A DNA stretch of 64,000 nt from Flavobacteriales bacterium (GCA_947500875.1 CANMUN010000006.1:1-64000); one strand, 5' to 3'; counted from the stretch's first letter, positions 8,951 to 18,581 are shown. Translations and numbers: made by a program. The notes: generated by a model not told the origin, from the sequence alone.

Positions 8951-9725
8951 AATCTGCAGGGATTTCAAGGGAAATATCTTGAGGAACATTTAATTCAAAG
9001 CGATCTACCATTAATTTGACGGTAGATTCGTTGCCGTTATCTATAACCGTAATCACCGTGGAGGATGGTGTTGCAATACGGCCTATATTCCAACTAAGGT
9101 AAGTGATGTTCATCCTTCTTCCGTCGGATAATTGAAGGATTTGCTCAACGATCCTGTTGGTTTTTTTATGGTAGCTGTAACGTACTGTAAGAGCATTGTC
9201 AGTTTGCAAATACGTAACAGTATCAATCCGTTGATCCGTCAGTAATTGCAGCGAGTTTGTGGTAGTATATGCAACGGGTAAACCAAGAAACAATTCCTGA
9301 AGGTTGTCCAGGGATAATTCAATTCCCAGAAGTTTTTTGAGCGATGAAATAGGCTGTTCTGCGTAACACCTGTCTTTTTTGTTAAGGTATACCAGCTTGT
9401 CTTGGGTAATAAGGCTATTAATAAAAGGTATTCCCGCAAAAGAAATAAGCGCATTGGCAGCACTGTCGTTGGCACATTTCAAACTTAATTTAACGCTTAA
9501 TTTTCGGTCTTTATCGGCATAGTTAACGCTGAATTTTCCATAATACCAGCGCCATACTTGACCGTGAATACTATCCAAAACGGGAGAGCGTAAGGATTCC
9601 TTTTCCGGTGACAATAGTGCATTCTCCAAGGGTTGTGCGTTAATTACCGATGTTTTCTTGGAACATGCAGCGGTCATTAATAAAAATAGGCCCAAGAATA
9701 AATTTGATTTTAATAATTGATTCAC
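8934..9725 (-). CDS. DUF4292-type lipoprotein
   Basis: I use the GTG at 9725: it overlaps the stop of the TPR gene as GTGA and gives a clean lipoprotein signal, MNQLLKSNLFLGLFLLMTAAC, with lipobox LMTAAC. A longer frame from an ATG at 9782 would run 57 bp into the upstream gene. The 263-residue product has the features of the Bacteroidetes DUF4292 family: an N-terminal W-x-Y-G-K-F segment and beta strands throughout, reminiscent of LolA/LolB-like lipid-binding folds (inference). It lies between a TPR lipoprotein and an EnvC-like factor, so a cell-envelope role is likely, but the function is not known. Confidence 0.8.
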   Translation of the reverse strand: MNQLLKSNLFLGLFLLMTAACSKKTSVINAQPLENALLSPEKESLRSPVLDSIHGQVWRWYYGKFSVNYADKDRKLSVKLSLKCANDSAANALISFAGIPFINSLITQDKLVYLNKKDRCYAEQPISSLKKLLGIELSLDNLQELFLGLPVAYTTTNSLQLLTDQRIDTVTYLQTDNALTVRYSYHKKTNRIVEQILQLSDGRRMNITYLSWNIGRIATPSSTVITVIDNGNESTVKLMVDRFELNVPQDISLEIPADYEKCP

Positions 9726-11389
9726 GGTGTTTTCTTGCGTAATTGATAAGAATAGTTCCCCTTTTCTGCTGCGGACTTCCACAGTTGTTTAGCTAGGACG
9801 GTGTTTCCTTGTGCATGAGCAATATCTCCTAAAATTTCCATTCCAAACCGCTCAGGATATCCGTTTTTCATCGCTTTTTCTATCCACTCTTGTGCCCGAG
9901 AATAGTTCTTTTGCGAAAAGCCCTGTTTTGCTTTTAGCGCCATAAAATATCCTTGATTAGGGTCATGCTCCATACAATTCAAAATGAGTGAATCCACAAA
10001 AGTTACAAGTTCTGTATTAAGAAGAAGGTTTTCAGCTATTTCTGCTTTTAACACAAAGTTCTTGGGAACTTTTTGAAAGATACCATTCAACGTTGCTTTA
10101 ATGGAAGCCGAATTACTCGAAGAAGCAAGGGATTGATAAGCCATGAACTGCGCTTCAAGATCCGGGTCATTGATAACGTAGTTTTTACCCGTTTCGAATG
10201 CCAAACTTGCTTCCTCTATCCGGTTTAGTTTGAACTGTGAAATACCGAGCATCAAATATGGAAAAGGCTGTAAAGGAAATAATTCCACGCATCGCGAACT
10301 ATTAAAAAGGAGAGTGTCCCAAATTTCTTCTCGAAAACCAATCATTAACACGGGGTTCCAAACTGGAAATGCATTGGGATTTATGGTCAAAGCATGTAGG
10401 TAATGGCCGAGAGCCAAAAAGGGTTCGTCGCACTTCAACATTAAGTCGCCCGCAAGGGTGTTGGCAACAAACTCGTTTGGGTTTTGATCAAGAAATTCCA
10501 ACGTAGTTTTTCGGGTTTCATCCTCGCAACCGAAGGTCTTATTTTGATTTAATAAGATTTCCGCCTTTTTTTCCATCGGCAAACCCCTTAAAAGCACAGA
10601 TTCGTTCAGGAGTCGTTGACCTTCTTTACTTTGACCGATTTGGATTAAATAGTTACCGTACAAATAACGTGCATAGCCGTTTTCAGGATCAGAAGAACAG
10701 AGGTCTTTTAACAAACTCATGGCCTTTTCCGTTTGTTTCTGCTCTAAGTATAAATCAATTAATGGCGCTAATAAGCGTGGCTCCATAGAAAACGCAACCA
10801 GCCCTTTTTCAAGGGTTTCTCGGGCCTTATCCCATTGCTGTTGCATTTGGAAAACGCGGTATTTATCAAGGCATAATTCAATGGATTCCCCTAAATACTT
10901 TTCTTGGAGGACAAGTACCCTTGATGCTCCTTTGTAGTCTTTTGCCTTGAGGTAATTTTCAAAACATGCAAAGTAATGTTCCGATTCGTAGGGAAAGGTT
11001 TTTATTAGTTTTTCGTAGGTTTCTCCGGCTTTTTTAAAATCTCCAGTCGCACTGTACATGTAGCCAATTTCACGGGTTATGAATTGGTTTTTGGGGTCTG
11101 CATTCCCTGCTTTTAGTAAGAAATTTGACGCTTCTGACCAATTTTCTTGGTCAAAATAAATCTTCGATACGAGGTACAGTGCCGCATCGTTGGTTGGGTT
11201 TAATTTTAAGACCTCTTGGCTAGAATTTAAAGCGCTTTGGTAATCTTGTTTAAAATAAAAACGAACCGCCTCATGGTATTTCTGTGCCTCCAAAAATGCA
11301 GTGGAGGAACGGTTACTGCTGCTTGATTCAGACGATTTACATCCAACCAAAACGGCAAACAAAACCATTAAAACCAAATACTTAACCAT
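9722..11389 (-). CDS. TPR-repeat lipoprotein
   Basis: The start is taken at the ATG at 11389, giving MVKYLVLMVLFAVLVGC with lipobox LVGC; an in-frame ATG 18 bp upstream gives a less typical signal. The 555-residue product is composed of tetratricopeptide repeats from about residue 35 onward (for example AVRFYFKQDYQSALNSSQEV, NDAALYLVSKIYFDQENW, NQFITREIGYMYSATGDF). TPR lipoproteins of this kind usually scaffold envelope complexes. It overlaps the nucleotidyltransferase stop by 8 bp and the DUF4292 start by 4 bp, so all three are probably co-translated. The specific partner is unknown. Confidence 0.85.
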   Translation of the reverse strand: MVKYLVLMVLFAVLVGCKSSESSSSNRSSTAFLEAQKYHEAVRFYFKQDYQSALNSSQEVLKLNPTNDAALYLVSKIYFDQENWSEASNFLLKAGNADPKNQFITREIGYMYSATGDFKKAGETYEKLIKTFPYESEHYFACFENYLKAKDYKGASRVLVLQEKYLGESIELCLDKYRVFQMQQQWDKARETLEKGLVAFSMEPRLLAPLIDLYLEQKQTEKAMSLLKDLCSSDPENGYARYLYGNYLIQIGQSKEGQRLLNESVLLRGLPMEKKAEILLNQNKTFGCEDETRKTTLEFLDQNPNEFVANTLAGDLMLKCDEPFLALGHYLHALTINPNAFPVWNPVLMIGFREEIWDTLLFNSSRCVELFPLQPFPYLMLGISQFKLNRIEEASLAFETGKNYVINDPDLEAQFMAYQSLASSSNSASIKATLNGIFQKVPKNFVLKAEIAENLLLNTELVTFVDSLILNCMEHDPNQGYFMALKAKQGFSQKNYSRAQEWIEKAMKNGYPERFGMEILGDIAHAQGNTVLAKQLWKSAAEKGNYSYQLRKKTP

Positions 11390-12392
11390 GATATTCGCAA
11401 TAGTCACCTAAACTTACATCCAGCGCTTTTCCTTGAACCAAGGCTTTCGAACCAATCATAGAACCTTGTAAAACCGCATGTGTAATGTGACAATCCTGTT
11501 GTATGAGGCTGTTGCTAATGCAAGAGTTTTCGATTTTCGTTCCTTTACCAATGCTTACAAAAGGCCCAATTACCGCATTGGTTATTTGTACGTTTTCGCC
11601 AATAAAACAGGGAGGAATGATCACGGAATTGGTTTGGATAGCGCTATTGGACACTAAGAGCTTTTGGTCCATGGCATCAAAATCCAAAACACGGGCATTT
11701 GTTTCAACTGTTACGGTTTTATTTCCACAGTCCATCCACTCGGTTACTTCTCCTGGCTTAAAGATTACGCCTTTTTCGGTGAGCCTTCTTAGGGCGTCGG
11801 GTAATTGATATTCTCCACTTTTAATAACATTGTGGTCCATTAGGTAGTTGAGTTCCCTTAATAAGTCTTCACCTCTTTGTACGTAGTAAATACCAATCAT
11901 TGCTAAATCTGAAACAAAGGTTTGAGGCTTCTCCACGTAATCTACAATGGAACCCTCGGAGTTGAGCTTTATCACGCCAAATTGTTCCGGATTAGGAATT
12001 TTTTTAACCCACAAAATGCCTTCATCTTGTGAACTGATGGAAAAGTCTGCCCTGAAAAGGGTGTCCGCAAATGCAACCACAACGGGGCCCTCTAAGAGTT
12101 CTGCTGCGCAATGAACCGCGTGCCCAGTACCCAAGGGCTCCAATTGATGGAAAATTTTCCCTTTGGCCCCAAATTTTTCCGCAATGCTGCAAAGTTCTTG
12201 CTCAACTTCTTTTCCAAAGTCACCAGTTACAAAACCGATGGTTTGGATGTTTTTACCGCACACCTTCGCAATGTCTTCTACTAGGCGATGGACAATAGGA
12301 ATTCCTCCAACGGGAATGAGCGGTTTTGGTACCGTTAAGGTGTGAGGCCTTAAACGACTTCCTCTACCGGCCATTGGGATGATTATATTCAT
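11382..12392 (-). CDS. Sugar-1-phosphate nucleotidyltransferase with left-handed beta-helix tail
   Basis: The start is at the ATG at 12392 (MNIIIPMAGRGSRLRPHT), 7 bp after the dut stop. The N-terminal Rossmann-like domain has the signature G-x-G-x-R-L-x-P-x-T and PKPLIPVGG that binds nucleotide and sugar phosphate, then VVAFADTLF in the position of the metal-binding Asp. The C-terminal region (about 245-336) has hexapeptide-like repeats (NAVIGPFVSIGKGTKI) of a left-handed beta-helix. This architecture occurs in glucose-1-phosphate thymidylyltransferase-like and mannose-1-phosphate guanylyltransferase-like enzymes; the nucleotide and sugar used cannot be told from the sequence. Second gene of the dut operon. 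Confidence 0.85.
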   Translation of the reverse strand: MNIIIPMAGRGSRLRPHTLTVPKPLIPVGGIPIVHRLVEDIAKVCGKNIQTIGFVTGDFGKEVEQELCSIAEKFGAKGKIFHQLEPLGTGHAVHCAAELLEGPVVVAFADTLFRADFSISSQDEGILWVKKIPNPEQFGVIKLNSEGSIVDYVEKPQTFVSDLAMIGIYYVQRGEDLLRELNYLMDHNVIKSGEYQLPDALRRLTEKGVIFKPGEVTEWMDCGNKTVTVETNARVLDFDAMDQKLLVSNSAIQTNSVIIPPCFIGENVQITNAVIGPFVSIGKGTKIENSCISNSLIQQDCHITHAVLQGSMIGSKALVQGKALDVSLGDYCEYHG

Positions 12393-12399
12393 GGTCTTA

Positions 12400-12834
12400 T
12401 TAGTTAACACCGGTACTTCCAAAACCACCAGCGCCTCTTTCCGAGCGGTTTAAGGTGGCTTCTTCGTTCCAAGTAATTTGAATAATCGGACAAAACACAA
12501 GTTGGGCGACTCGTTCACCGGGAGCAATGATCACGGTTTCTAACGAATGATTGATCAGTATAACACCCACTTCTCCACGGTAATCAGCATCAACCGTTCC
12601 CGGAGAATTTACGACGCTAATACCCTTTTTTAAAGCCAATCCGCTCCTTGGACGAACCTGGCATTCTATGCCCTGTGGGATTTCCAAATAAAGCCCGGTT
12701 GGAATTAACGCTCGTTCTCCTGCCGCCAGTTCAATGGGCTGGCTGAGGTGCGCGCGCACATCCAACCCAGAAGCCCCCGCGGTTTCATAGTTGGGCAAGG
12801 GGAATGAGCTTCTATTAACAACTTTTACAATCAT
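12400..12834 (-). CDS. dut: Deoxyuridine 5'-triphosphate nucleotidohydrolase
   Basis: 144-residue trimeric dUTPase that converts dUTP to dUMP and pyrophosphate, keeping uracil out of DNA and feeding thymidylate synthesis. All five conserved motifs are visible: AGASGLDVRA (1), PRSGLA (2), GTVDADYRGEVGVIL (3, with the uracil-pocket Tyr and catalytic Asp), GERVAQLVF (4), and the C-terminal arm RGAGGFGSTG (5). It is the first gene of a five-gene minus-strand operon (dut, nucleotidyltransferase, TPR, DUF4292, envC-like). A TAATTTTG box lies 15 nt upstream. Confidence 0.97.
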   Translation of the reverse strand: MIVKVVNRSSFPLPNYETAGASGLDVRAHLSQPIELAAGERALIPTGLYLEIPQGIECQVRPRSGLALKKGISVVNSPGTVDADYRGEVGVILINHSLETVIIAPGERVAQLVFCPIIQITWNEEATLNRSERGAGGFGSTGVN

Positions 12835-12849
12835 GAACTAAATCTTATT

Positions 12850-12857
12850 CAAAATTA
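12850..12857 (-). promoter_or_regulatory. -7 box TAATTTTG upstream of dut
   Basis: On the minus strand, TAATTTTG matches TAnnTTTG and ends 15 nt before the dut ATG. It is the likely promoter of the five-gene operon. Confidence 0.5.
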
Positions 12858-12934
12858 GAGAATACCTAAAGCGGTTTCTTGGGTAGGATAGAACTTTAAT
12901 TAACAATGAAACGTTTAGAATGGGTCAAACCTGC

Positions 12935-12942
12935 TACCTTTG
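12935..12942 (+). promoter_or_regulatory. -7 box TACCTTTG, 6 nt from the M48 protease start
   Basis: Perfect TAnnTTTG match followed by only CATTAA and then ATG at 12949. Transcription normally starts about 5-7 nt after this box, which would put the first base at or next to the start codon (leaderless mRNA). Confidence 0.55.
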
Positions 12943-12948
12943 CATTAA

Positions 12949-13740
12949 ATGAATTCAGCTCAACGAATAGGTATTATTGGTGCGGTTTTGTTTTTATTCG
13001 CAAGTTGTGGAAGTTTGGGCAATAACCTAAACGTTTTCACTTTAGAAGATGATATATCCCTTGGACAACAAGTGGTTGCGGAAATTGAAAGCGATAGCAG
13101 CGGAATGGTCCTTTTAGACTCTGCAAGCAATACCAAGGTTTATTCGTATTTGTATGCCATTCGGGATACGTTATTAAACAGTGGATCTGTAACATACCGT
13201 ACCGAGTTTCCTTGGAGAATTAGGGTTATACACGATGATTCCACCCTTAATGCTTTTTGTGCTCCAGGCGGCTACATTTATTTTTTCACAGGCATTCTCA
13301 AATTTTTAGAGTCAGAAGATCAATTGGCTGGAGTGCTGGGGCACGAAATGGGGCATGCCGATTTGAGGCACAGTACCCGCCAACTCACAAAAATGTATGG
13401 GGTTCAAACGCTTTTAGGCCTTATTGCGGGAGATAGAGCGTTGATTAAAGACATAACCGGTGCAATCATTGGTCTTTCGTTTTCAAGAAATCATGAAAAA
13501 GAGGCTGATGAAAGTTCGGTGCGTTTCCTTTGTTCAACAAGGTATTCAGCGGATGCCGGAGCTCGTTTTTTTGAAAAGATCAGTGCAAGAGGGGGAAAGA
13601 ACCCGCCAGAAATTTTAAGTACGCACCCTGATCCAGGGAACCGAATCGAAGCTTACCGCCAAATGAAATTAACCTTAGGATGCAAAGGAGACGAAACGTT
13701 TAAGGATCGGTATCAAGAAACCATGCGGTTTTTGCCCTAG
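12949..13740 (+). CDS. M48-family zinc metalloprotease, lipoprotein
   Basis: 263-residue peptidase of the BepA/LoiP-like M48 group. The N-terminus is a probable lipoprotein signal (IIGAVLFLFASC). The zinc site HEMGH is in VLGHEMGHADLRH, and the third ligand Glu lies in RNHEKEADE. STHPDPGNRIEAYR near the C-terminus is typical of M48B proteins. Such enzymes degrade misassembled outer-membrane proteins in the periplasm. It stands alone as the first gene of a rightward set, 28 bp before serS. The promoter box is unusually close to the start codon. Confidence 0.92.
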   Translation: MNSAQRIGIIGAVLFLFASCGSLGNNLNVFTLEDDISLGQQVVAEIESDSSGMVLLDSASNTKVYSYLYAIRDTLLNSGSVTYRTEFPWRIRVIHDDSTLNAFCAPGGYIYFFTGILKFLESEDQLAGVLGHEMGHADLRHSTRQLTKMYGVQTLLGLIAGDRALIKDITGAIIGLSFSRNHEKEADESSVRFLCSTRYSADAGARFFEKISARGGKNPPEILSTHPDPGNRIEAYRQMKLTLGCKGDETFKDRYQETMRFLP

Positions 13741-13768
13741 AACGGAATGTGTAATTTTAAATGAAGGA

Positions 13769-15040
13769 ATGTTAGAAGTATCAAGAATTCGAAGTCACAA
13801 AGAGGAAATCGTTCACGCGTTGTCCAAAAGAAATTTGGACGCTCAAGAAATACTAGAACGCATTTTAAAAATTGACGCAGAATGGCGCAGCTCTAAGCAA
13901 TCGTTGGACGGTGTGTTGGAGGAGTCGAATGCCCTTGCGAAAAAGATTGGAGCCTTGTTCAAGGAGGGCAAGCATGAAGAAGGCAATCAACTCAAAGAGA
14001 GAACAGCAGAATTAAAAGAGCAAGAGGCTCAACTGAAAGGACTGTCTGAGGAAAAAGAAGCGGATTTGCATCAATTGCTTTTAATGTTGCCGAATACCCC
14101 CTGCCGTGAAGTAAAACAAGGAAAAGATTTAAACGACAATGAAGTAGTATTTCTAAAAGAGCCATCAACGACGTTTTCTTTTCATGCCCAACCTCATTGG
14201 GACCTTTGCAAGGAAAAGGGAATCATAGATTTTGAATTAGGGGTCAAGGTTTCCGGTGCCGGTTTTCCTTTTTATCGCGGTAAAGGGGCTAAATTACAGC
14301 GCGCTTTGATTTCATTTTTTCTAGATGAGGCTGCGGATGCCGGCTATGAAGAATATCAGGCGCCTTTGTTGGTGAACGAAGCAAGTGGTTTTGGCACCGG
14401 CCAACTTCCGGACAAAGAGGGTCAAATGTACCACGACGCTGCGGACAATTTATTTTTAATACCCACCGCCGAAGTTCCACTCACAAATATCTTTCGGGAC
14501 GAACTAATACCCACCCCAGATTTCTCGTTTAAATTATGCGGATATACCCCTTGCTTCCGCAGAGAGGCGGGGTCCTACGGCAAGGATGTTCGAGGATTAA
14601 ATCGACTTCATCAGTTTGACAAAGTAGAAATTGTACGTATCGAACATCCTGACAATACCGCCAAGGCATTGGATGAAATGGTGGATCACGTCAAAGCCCT
14701 GTTGGAAAAACTAAATTTACCATACCGAATACTTCGGCTTTGCGGAGGAGATATGGGGTTTGCTTCGGCAATGACCTATGATTTTGAGGTATACTCTGCC
14801 GCACAGGAAAAATGGTTGGAGGTGAGTTCCGTGTCTCGTTTTGATACGTTTCAGGCAAATCGATTGCGTCTTCGTTTTAAGGACGAAGCGAAGAAAACGC
14901 GCCTTTGCCATACGTTAAATGGTTCGGCATTGGCTTTGCCCAGGATCATGGCGGCGCTTTTGGAAAACAACCAAAACCAAGAGGGCAACATTTCAATCCC
15001 CCCCGTTTTACATAAATATACCGGCTTTGATACGATTTAA
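13769..15040 (+). CDS. serS: Seryl-tRNA synthetase
   Basis: 423-residue class II synthetase that charges tRNA-Ser (and tRNA-Sec where present). The N-terminal coiled-coil arm (about 30-105) that grips the long variable arm of tRNA-Ser is clear. The catalytic domain has motif 2 (FRREAGSYGKDVRGLNRLHQF) and motif 3 (NGSALALPRIMAALLENNQ), plus the TAEVPLTN substrate loop. Length is normal for the family. The 3' end overlaps the TTG start of the following small lipoprotein by 14 bp. Confidence 0.98.
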   Translation: MLEVSRIRSHKEEIVHALSKRNLDAQEILERILKIDAEWRSSKQSLDGVLEESNALAKKIGALFKEGKHEEGNQLKERTAELKEQEAQLKGLSEEKEADLHQLLLMLPNTPCREVKQGKDLNDNEVVFLKEPSTTFSFHAQPHWDLCKEKGIIDFELGVKVSGAGFPFYRGKGAKLQRALISFFLDEAADAGYEEYQAPLLVNEASGFGTGQLPDKEGQMYHDAADNLFLIPTAEVPLTNIFRDELIPTPDFSFKLCGYTPCFRREAGSYGKDVRGLNRLHQFDKVEIVRIEHPDNTAKALDEMVDHVKALLEKLNLPYRILRLCGGDMGFASAMTYDFEVYSAAQEKWLEVSSVSRFDTFQANRLRLRFKDEAKKTRLCHTLNGSALALPRIMAALLENNQNQEGNISIPPVLHKYTGFDTI

Positions 15041-15575
15041 TACTTCCCTTGCCTTAGGAGGGTGCTTGTTGTGGGTTTTGTTCGCGTGTTCTGACCTTCG
15101 CCAAAAAGATCAATTGCGGGCCATTGATCGGCTCTTAACAGCGTTGGATAGCCTTCAAAAAGTTACAAGCGATCAATTTCCGGATTCCATTAATCGAATG
15201 AGAATGAACATGATGCATGCCGAAACGTCGTTAAAAAATAAATTGGTCCTTGACTCGGTAGATAGAGCCTATGCTCACGATATGGACACCTACAAAAAAG
15301 CGAGAAAGAGCATCGGTAAATTGAACACCTATTACGTTGAGTTGAAAGCGGCGATAACGAAAGAAAGGAAGCAACTGAAAACCCTGAGAAAGGACGTAAA
15401 AAACGGTTGGGGAAAGAGGGATAGGTACGACAAGTATATTCAATCGGAACAAGAAAACTTAAAGGTTTTAAGAAATAGGTCGTCAGAACTTTTACAAAAA
15501 GCCGTTACCATTGGGGACACGTATCGTTTATTACATCCGAAAATGGTCGATATACTCAACAACTTGGAGCAATAA
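15027..15575 (+). CDS. Small lipoprotein of unknown function, TTG start
   Basis: I place the start at the TTG at 15027, inside the end of serS, because it yields MIRFNTSLALGGCLLWVLFAC, a good lipoprotein signal with lipobox LFAC. The nearest in-frame ATG is about 110 bp further into serS and gives no signal. The 182-residue product is mostly charged helix with coiled-coil character (for example KKARKSIGKLNTYYVELKAA, TKERKQLKTLRKDVKNG). No family recognised. It is followed 7 bp later by a TPR protein with a signal peptide, and the two probably form an envelope-associated unit. Confidence 0.7.
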   Translation: MIRFNTSLALGGCLLWVLFACSDLRQKDQLRAIDRLLTALDSLQKVTSDQFPDSINRMRMNMMHAETSLKNKLVLDSVDRAYAHDMDTYKKARKSIGKLNTYYVELKAAITKERKQLKTLRKDVKNGWGKRDRYDKYIQSEQENLKVLRNRSSELLQKAVTIGDTYRLLHPKMVDILNNLEQ

Positions 15576-15582
15576 TTCTGTG

Positions 15583-17397
15583 GTGAAAAAAATTATGTGG
15601 TTGGTTTGTTTCTTCCTTGGGTCTTTTGGAGTCAAGGCTCAAACAGAAACGGACATTCAATTGGCCCAATATTATTACTTAAACGGAGAATTTACAAAGG
15701 CCTTGGTTTATTATGAGACGTTGTACAGCAGCTCGCCAAGCAAGGTTTATTTTAGCCGTTACTTGGATTGCTTAGTGAATACTGGGGATAAAAAAGGAGC
15801 AGAAAAGCTCTTTAAAAAACAGGTTTCAGCCAACCCATCAGATGTCTTGTTGAAAATTCAATTCTACTTTTTTTACAAGGGCATTGAGGAGGAAGATAAA
15901 GCCAAGAAGATCAAAAACGAACTGCTGAAACAAGATTTCTTTGACCCCAAGGAAATACAAGATGTTCTCAACAACTTGTTGGCAATCGATGAATTTGAAT
16001 GGGCTGTTGACTTCATTGATAAAGCCAAGAAAAACGTTAAATATTATCCTTTCGAATTGTGGTATGCGCAGATATGCACTGCGAAGGGAGAGAAAATTAA
16101 TGCGCTTGAGTATTATTTGGCCGCGCTTTCGCGCAAAAGCTCACTTAAAGAACAAATTCAGCTGGAAATTGGGGCGTCATTTGATTTTTCGGTGGAATCG
16201 GAAGAGCTTAAACAGGTAAAAAACTCCTTTCTTGTGGCAGGTCAAAAAGACCCCTCCAATACCGTGTATACGGAAATGTTAATATGGTTTTTTCTTCAGA
16301 GCAAAAACTTTAATGCGGCATTTCATCAATGCGTTGCTTTTGAAAAGAGAACCCAAGGAGATGGACGACAGTTGATTGATTTTGCAACAACCTGTTTGGA
16401 GAATTACGAGTATGATTTGGCGGTTAAGGCTTTAAATGAGGTTATCAATCAAAACTTATCGTTAAAAATTGAGGCCCAGCAATGGAAATTATCCGCATAT
16501 TTTAAGCAAGTTACTTCTTTTCGAAAGTTCACGGACCAGGAGATGAATAGCATTATTGCCGATTATGAGCAGTTTCTTTCGAACAAGGATATTTTGCGCT
16601 ATGGTTCGGATCGAATTGTTTTAGAGTATGCCGAGATTTTAGGGTTTTATGCGAACCAAGCGCCGAAGGCAAAAAAATTCCTTGAGGACAAGGCCTTGGA
16701 AAAGGGTTTAACCGACATGCAAAGGGCAAAAATAAAGTTGAAATTAGCGGATGTCTGTGTTATCCTCGATAGCATTTGGGACGCCTCGCTGTTATATATG
16801 CAGATCAACGATGCTTTCAAATTTGAACCGATTGGAAATGAAGCAAAATTCAAAAATGCTCGTATTTTTTATTTTGACGGGGAATTCGAATATGCCCAAT
16901 CTCAATTGGATGTTCTAAAACAAGCAACTTCTCGTTTCATTAGCAACGACGCCATCCAACTCTCCCTGCTCATTTTGGAAAATTATGGATTAGACAGTAA
17001 TTATGAAGCCATGAGTGCCTATGCTAAAAGTGAGTTGCTTCTGCTTCAACGAAGGTACCAAGAGGCCTTTCAATGGATGGATACAATTGCACAAAATTTT
17101 CCGCAATCCGTGCTGAACGATGACCTCCTTTATTTAAAGGGAAAAGCTTTTTTGCAACAAGGCTCGTTCGACCAGGCTCTGGATTACTTTCAACGATTAG
17201 TTTCCACTTATCCAACAGAATTGCTGGCCGATGACGCGCTGTTTCAAATTGCGAATATCCAAGAAATGCACCGAAAGGATTACGAGGCGGCAAAAGAAAG
17301 CTACCTTAAAATTATCGATCAATATCCTGGGAGCATCTACACCGAGGAGACGCGGTTAAGAATTCGACGGCTTAGGGGTGATGTTATACCGGATTAA
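15583..17397 (+). CDS. Secreted TPR-repeat protein
   Basis: The start is taken as the GTG at 15583, which gives VKKIMWLVCFFLGSFGVKAQ, a lysine-led signal peptide; an ATG four codons later (15595) is the alternative. The 604-residue protein consists of tetratricopeptide-like repeats, clearest at both ends (IQLAQYYYLNGEFTKALVYYE, near residue 25; DLLYLKGKAFLQQGSFDQAL and DALFQIANIQEMHRKDYEAA, in the last 100 residues). The C-terminal outer repeats resemble YbgF/BamD-type TPRs. Likely periplasmic scaffold; partner unknown. Its stop overlaps the convergent acyl-CoA dehydrogenase stop by 4 bp. Confidence 0.8.
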   Translation: MKKIMWLVCFFLGSFGVKAQTETDIQLAQYYYLNGEFTKALVYYETLYSSSPSKVYFSRYLDCLVNTGDKKGAEKLFKKQVSANPSDVLLKIQFYFFYKGIEEEDKAKKIKNELLKQDFFDPKEIQDVLNNLLAIDEFEWAVDFIDKAKKNVKYYPFELWYAQICTAKGEKINALEYYLAALSRKSSLKEQIQLEIGASFDFSVESEELKQVKNSFLVAGQKDPSNTVYTEMLIWFFLQSKNFNAAFHQCVAFEKRTQGDGRQLIDFATTCLENYEYDLAVKALNEVINQNLSLKIEAQQWKLSAYFKQVTSFRKFTDQEMNSIIADYEQFLSNKDILRYGSDRIVLEYAEILGFYANQAPKAKKFLEDKALEKGLTDMQRAKIKLKLADVCVILDSIWDASLLYMQINDAFKFEPIGNEAKFKNARIFYFDGEFEYAQSQLDVLKQATSRFISNDAIQLSLLILENYGLDSNYEAMSAYAKSELLLLQRRYQEAFQWMDTIAQNFPQSVLNDDLLYLKGKAFLQQGSFDQALDYFQRLVSTYPTELLADDALFQIANIQEMHRKDYEAAKESYLKIIDQYPGSIYTEETRLRIRRLRGDVIPD

Positions 17398-18581
17398 GCT
17401 TCACGCGTGAACGCAGCTATTCCTGTGATGTCCATTCCGGTAATTAACAAGTGAATGTCATGAGTCCCCTCGTAGGTGACAACAGATTCCAAGTTGGCCA
17501 TGTGCCTCATCATGGAATACTCGCTGGTAATCCCCATCCCTCCATGAATTTGCCGTGCCTCGCGTGCGATGTTAAGGGCAATTTCCACGTTGTTTCTTTT
17601 GGCCATAGAAATTTGCGCTGAACTGGCTTTACCTTCGTTTCTTAACTGCCCAAGTCGGTAGGTGAGCAACTGAGCCTTGGTTATTTCGGTAAGCATTTCT
17701 GCCAGCTTTTTCTGAATCAATTGAAAGGCTCCAATGGGATGTCCGAATTGAATTCGTTCTTTGCTGTAGCGTACGGCTTGGTCGTAACAATCCATCGCCG
17801 CTCCAATCGCGCCCCATGCAATACCAAAGCGCGCAGAGTCCAAGCAGCTGAGTGGTGCACCCAAACCGCTACGACCCGGAAGGATGTTTACTTTTGGAAC
17901 CCGAACGTTTTCAAAGACTAGTTCTCCGGTCGATGAAGCTCTAAGGGACAATTTTCCATGCATTTCTGGGGTTGAAAATCCTTCCATGCCGCGTTCAACA
18001 ATCAATCCGTGAATCCTACCGGTCTCATCTTTCGCCCAAACAACCGCGATATCTGCAAAAGGAGCGTTGGAAATCCACATTTTGGCACCGTTCAGTATAA
18101 CGTAATCTCCGTCCTCCTTAAAATTCGAAATCATCCCGCCGGGATTGGAACCAAAGTCAGGCTCGGTCAAACCAAAACACCCCATCATTTCTCCCGTTGC
18201 TAATTTTGGAAGGAATTTTTGTTTCTGTTCTTCAGAACCATACTTCCAGATAGGGTACATAACAAGCGAACTTTGCACCGATGCAGTTGAACGCAAACCG
18301 GAATCGCAGCGTTCCAATTCTTGCATGATAAGACCGTAAGAAATTTGATCCAGTCCCGCACCTCCATATTCAACAGGAATGTACGGCCCAAAAGCACCAA
18401 TTTCACCGAGTCCTTTAAGTAAATGCATCGGGAAAGTTGCCTTTTCGTAGTGTTCGTCAATGATGGGAGAAACCTCTTTTTTCACCCATTGTCTCGCTGC
18501 ATCTCGGATAAGCTTGTGTTCTTCGGTGTATAAATCATCTAGAAGGTAATAATCTGGATGTTGGAATAAATCTGTTTTCAT
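17394..18581 (-). CDS. Glutaryl-CoA dehydrogenase-type acyl-CoA dehydrogenase
   Basis: 395-residue FAD enzyme; the start is at the ATG at 18581 (MKTDLFQHPDYY). It shows the FAD-binding segment CFGLTEPDFGSNPGG, AKMWISNAPFADIAVVWA, and near the C-terminus ARQIHGGMGITSEYSMMRHMANLE and VTYEGTHDIHLLITG. The Glu in YEGTHDIH aligns with the catalytic base of glutaryl-CoA dehydrogenases, which convert glutaryl-CoA to crotonyl-CoA in lysine and tryptophan breakdown. The assignment within the acyl-CoA dehydrogenase family is good but not proven. A tryptophan dioxygenase lies elsewhere in the window (39049-40017), which would be compatible. A TATCTTTG box lies 18 nt upstream. Confidence 0.88.
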   Translation of the reverse strand: MKTDLFQHPDYYLLDDLYTEEHKLIRDAARQWVKKEVSPIIDEHYEKATFPMHLLKGLGEIGAFGPYIPVEYGGAGLDQISYGLIMQELERCDSGLRSTASVQSSLVMYPIWKYGSEEQKQKFLPKLATGEMMGCFGLTEPDFGSNPGGMISNFKEDGDYVILNGAKMWISNAPFADIAVVWAKDETGRIHGLIVERGMEGFSTPEMHGKLSLRASSTGELVFENVRVPKVNILPGRSGLGAPLSCLDSARFGIAWGAIGAAMDCYDQAVRYSKERIQFGHPIGAFQLIQKKLAEMLTEITKAQLLTYRLGQLRNEGKASSAQISMAKRNNVEIALNIAREARQIHGGMGITSEYSMMRHMANLESVVTYEGTHDIHLLITGMDITGIAAFTREA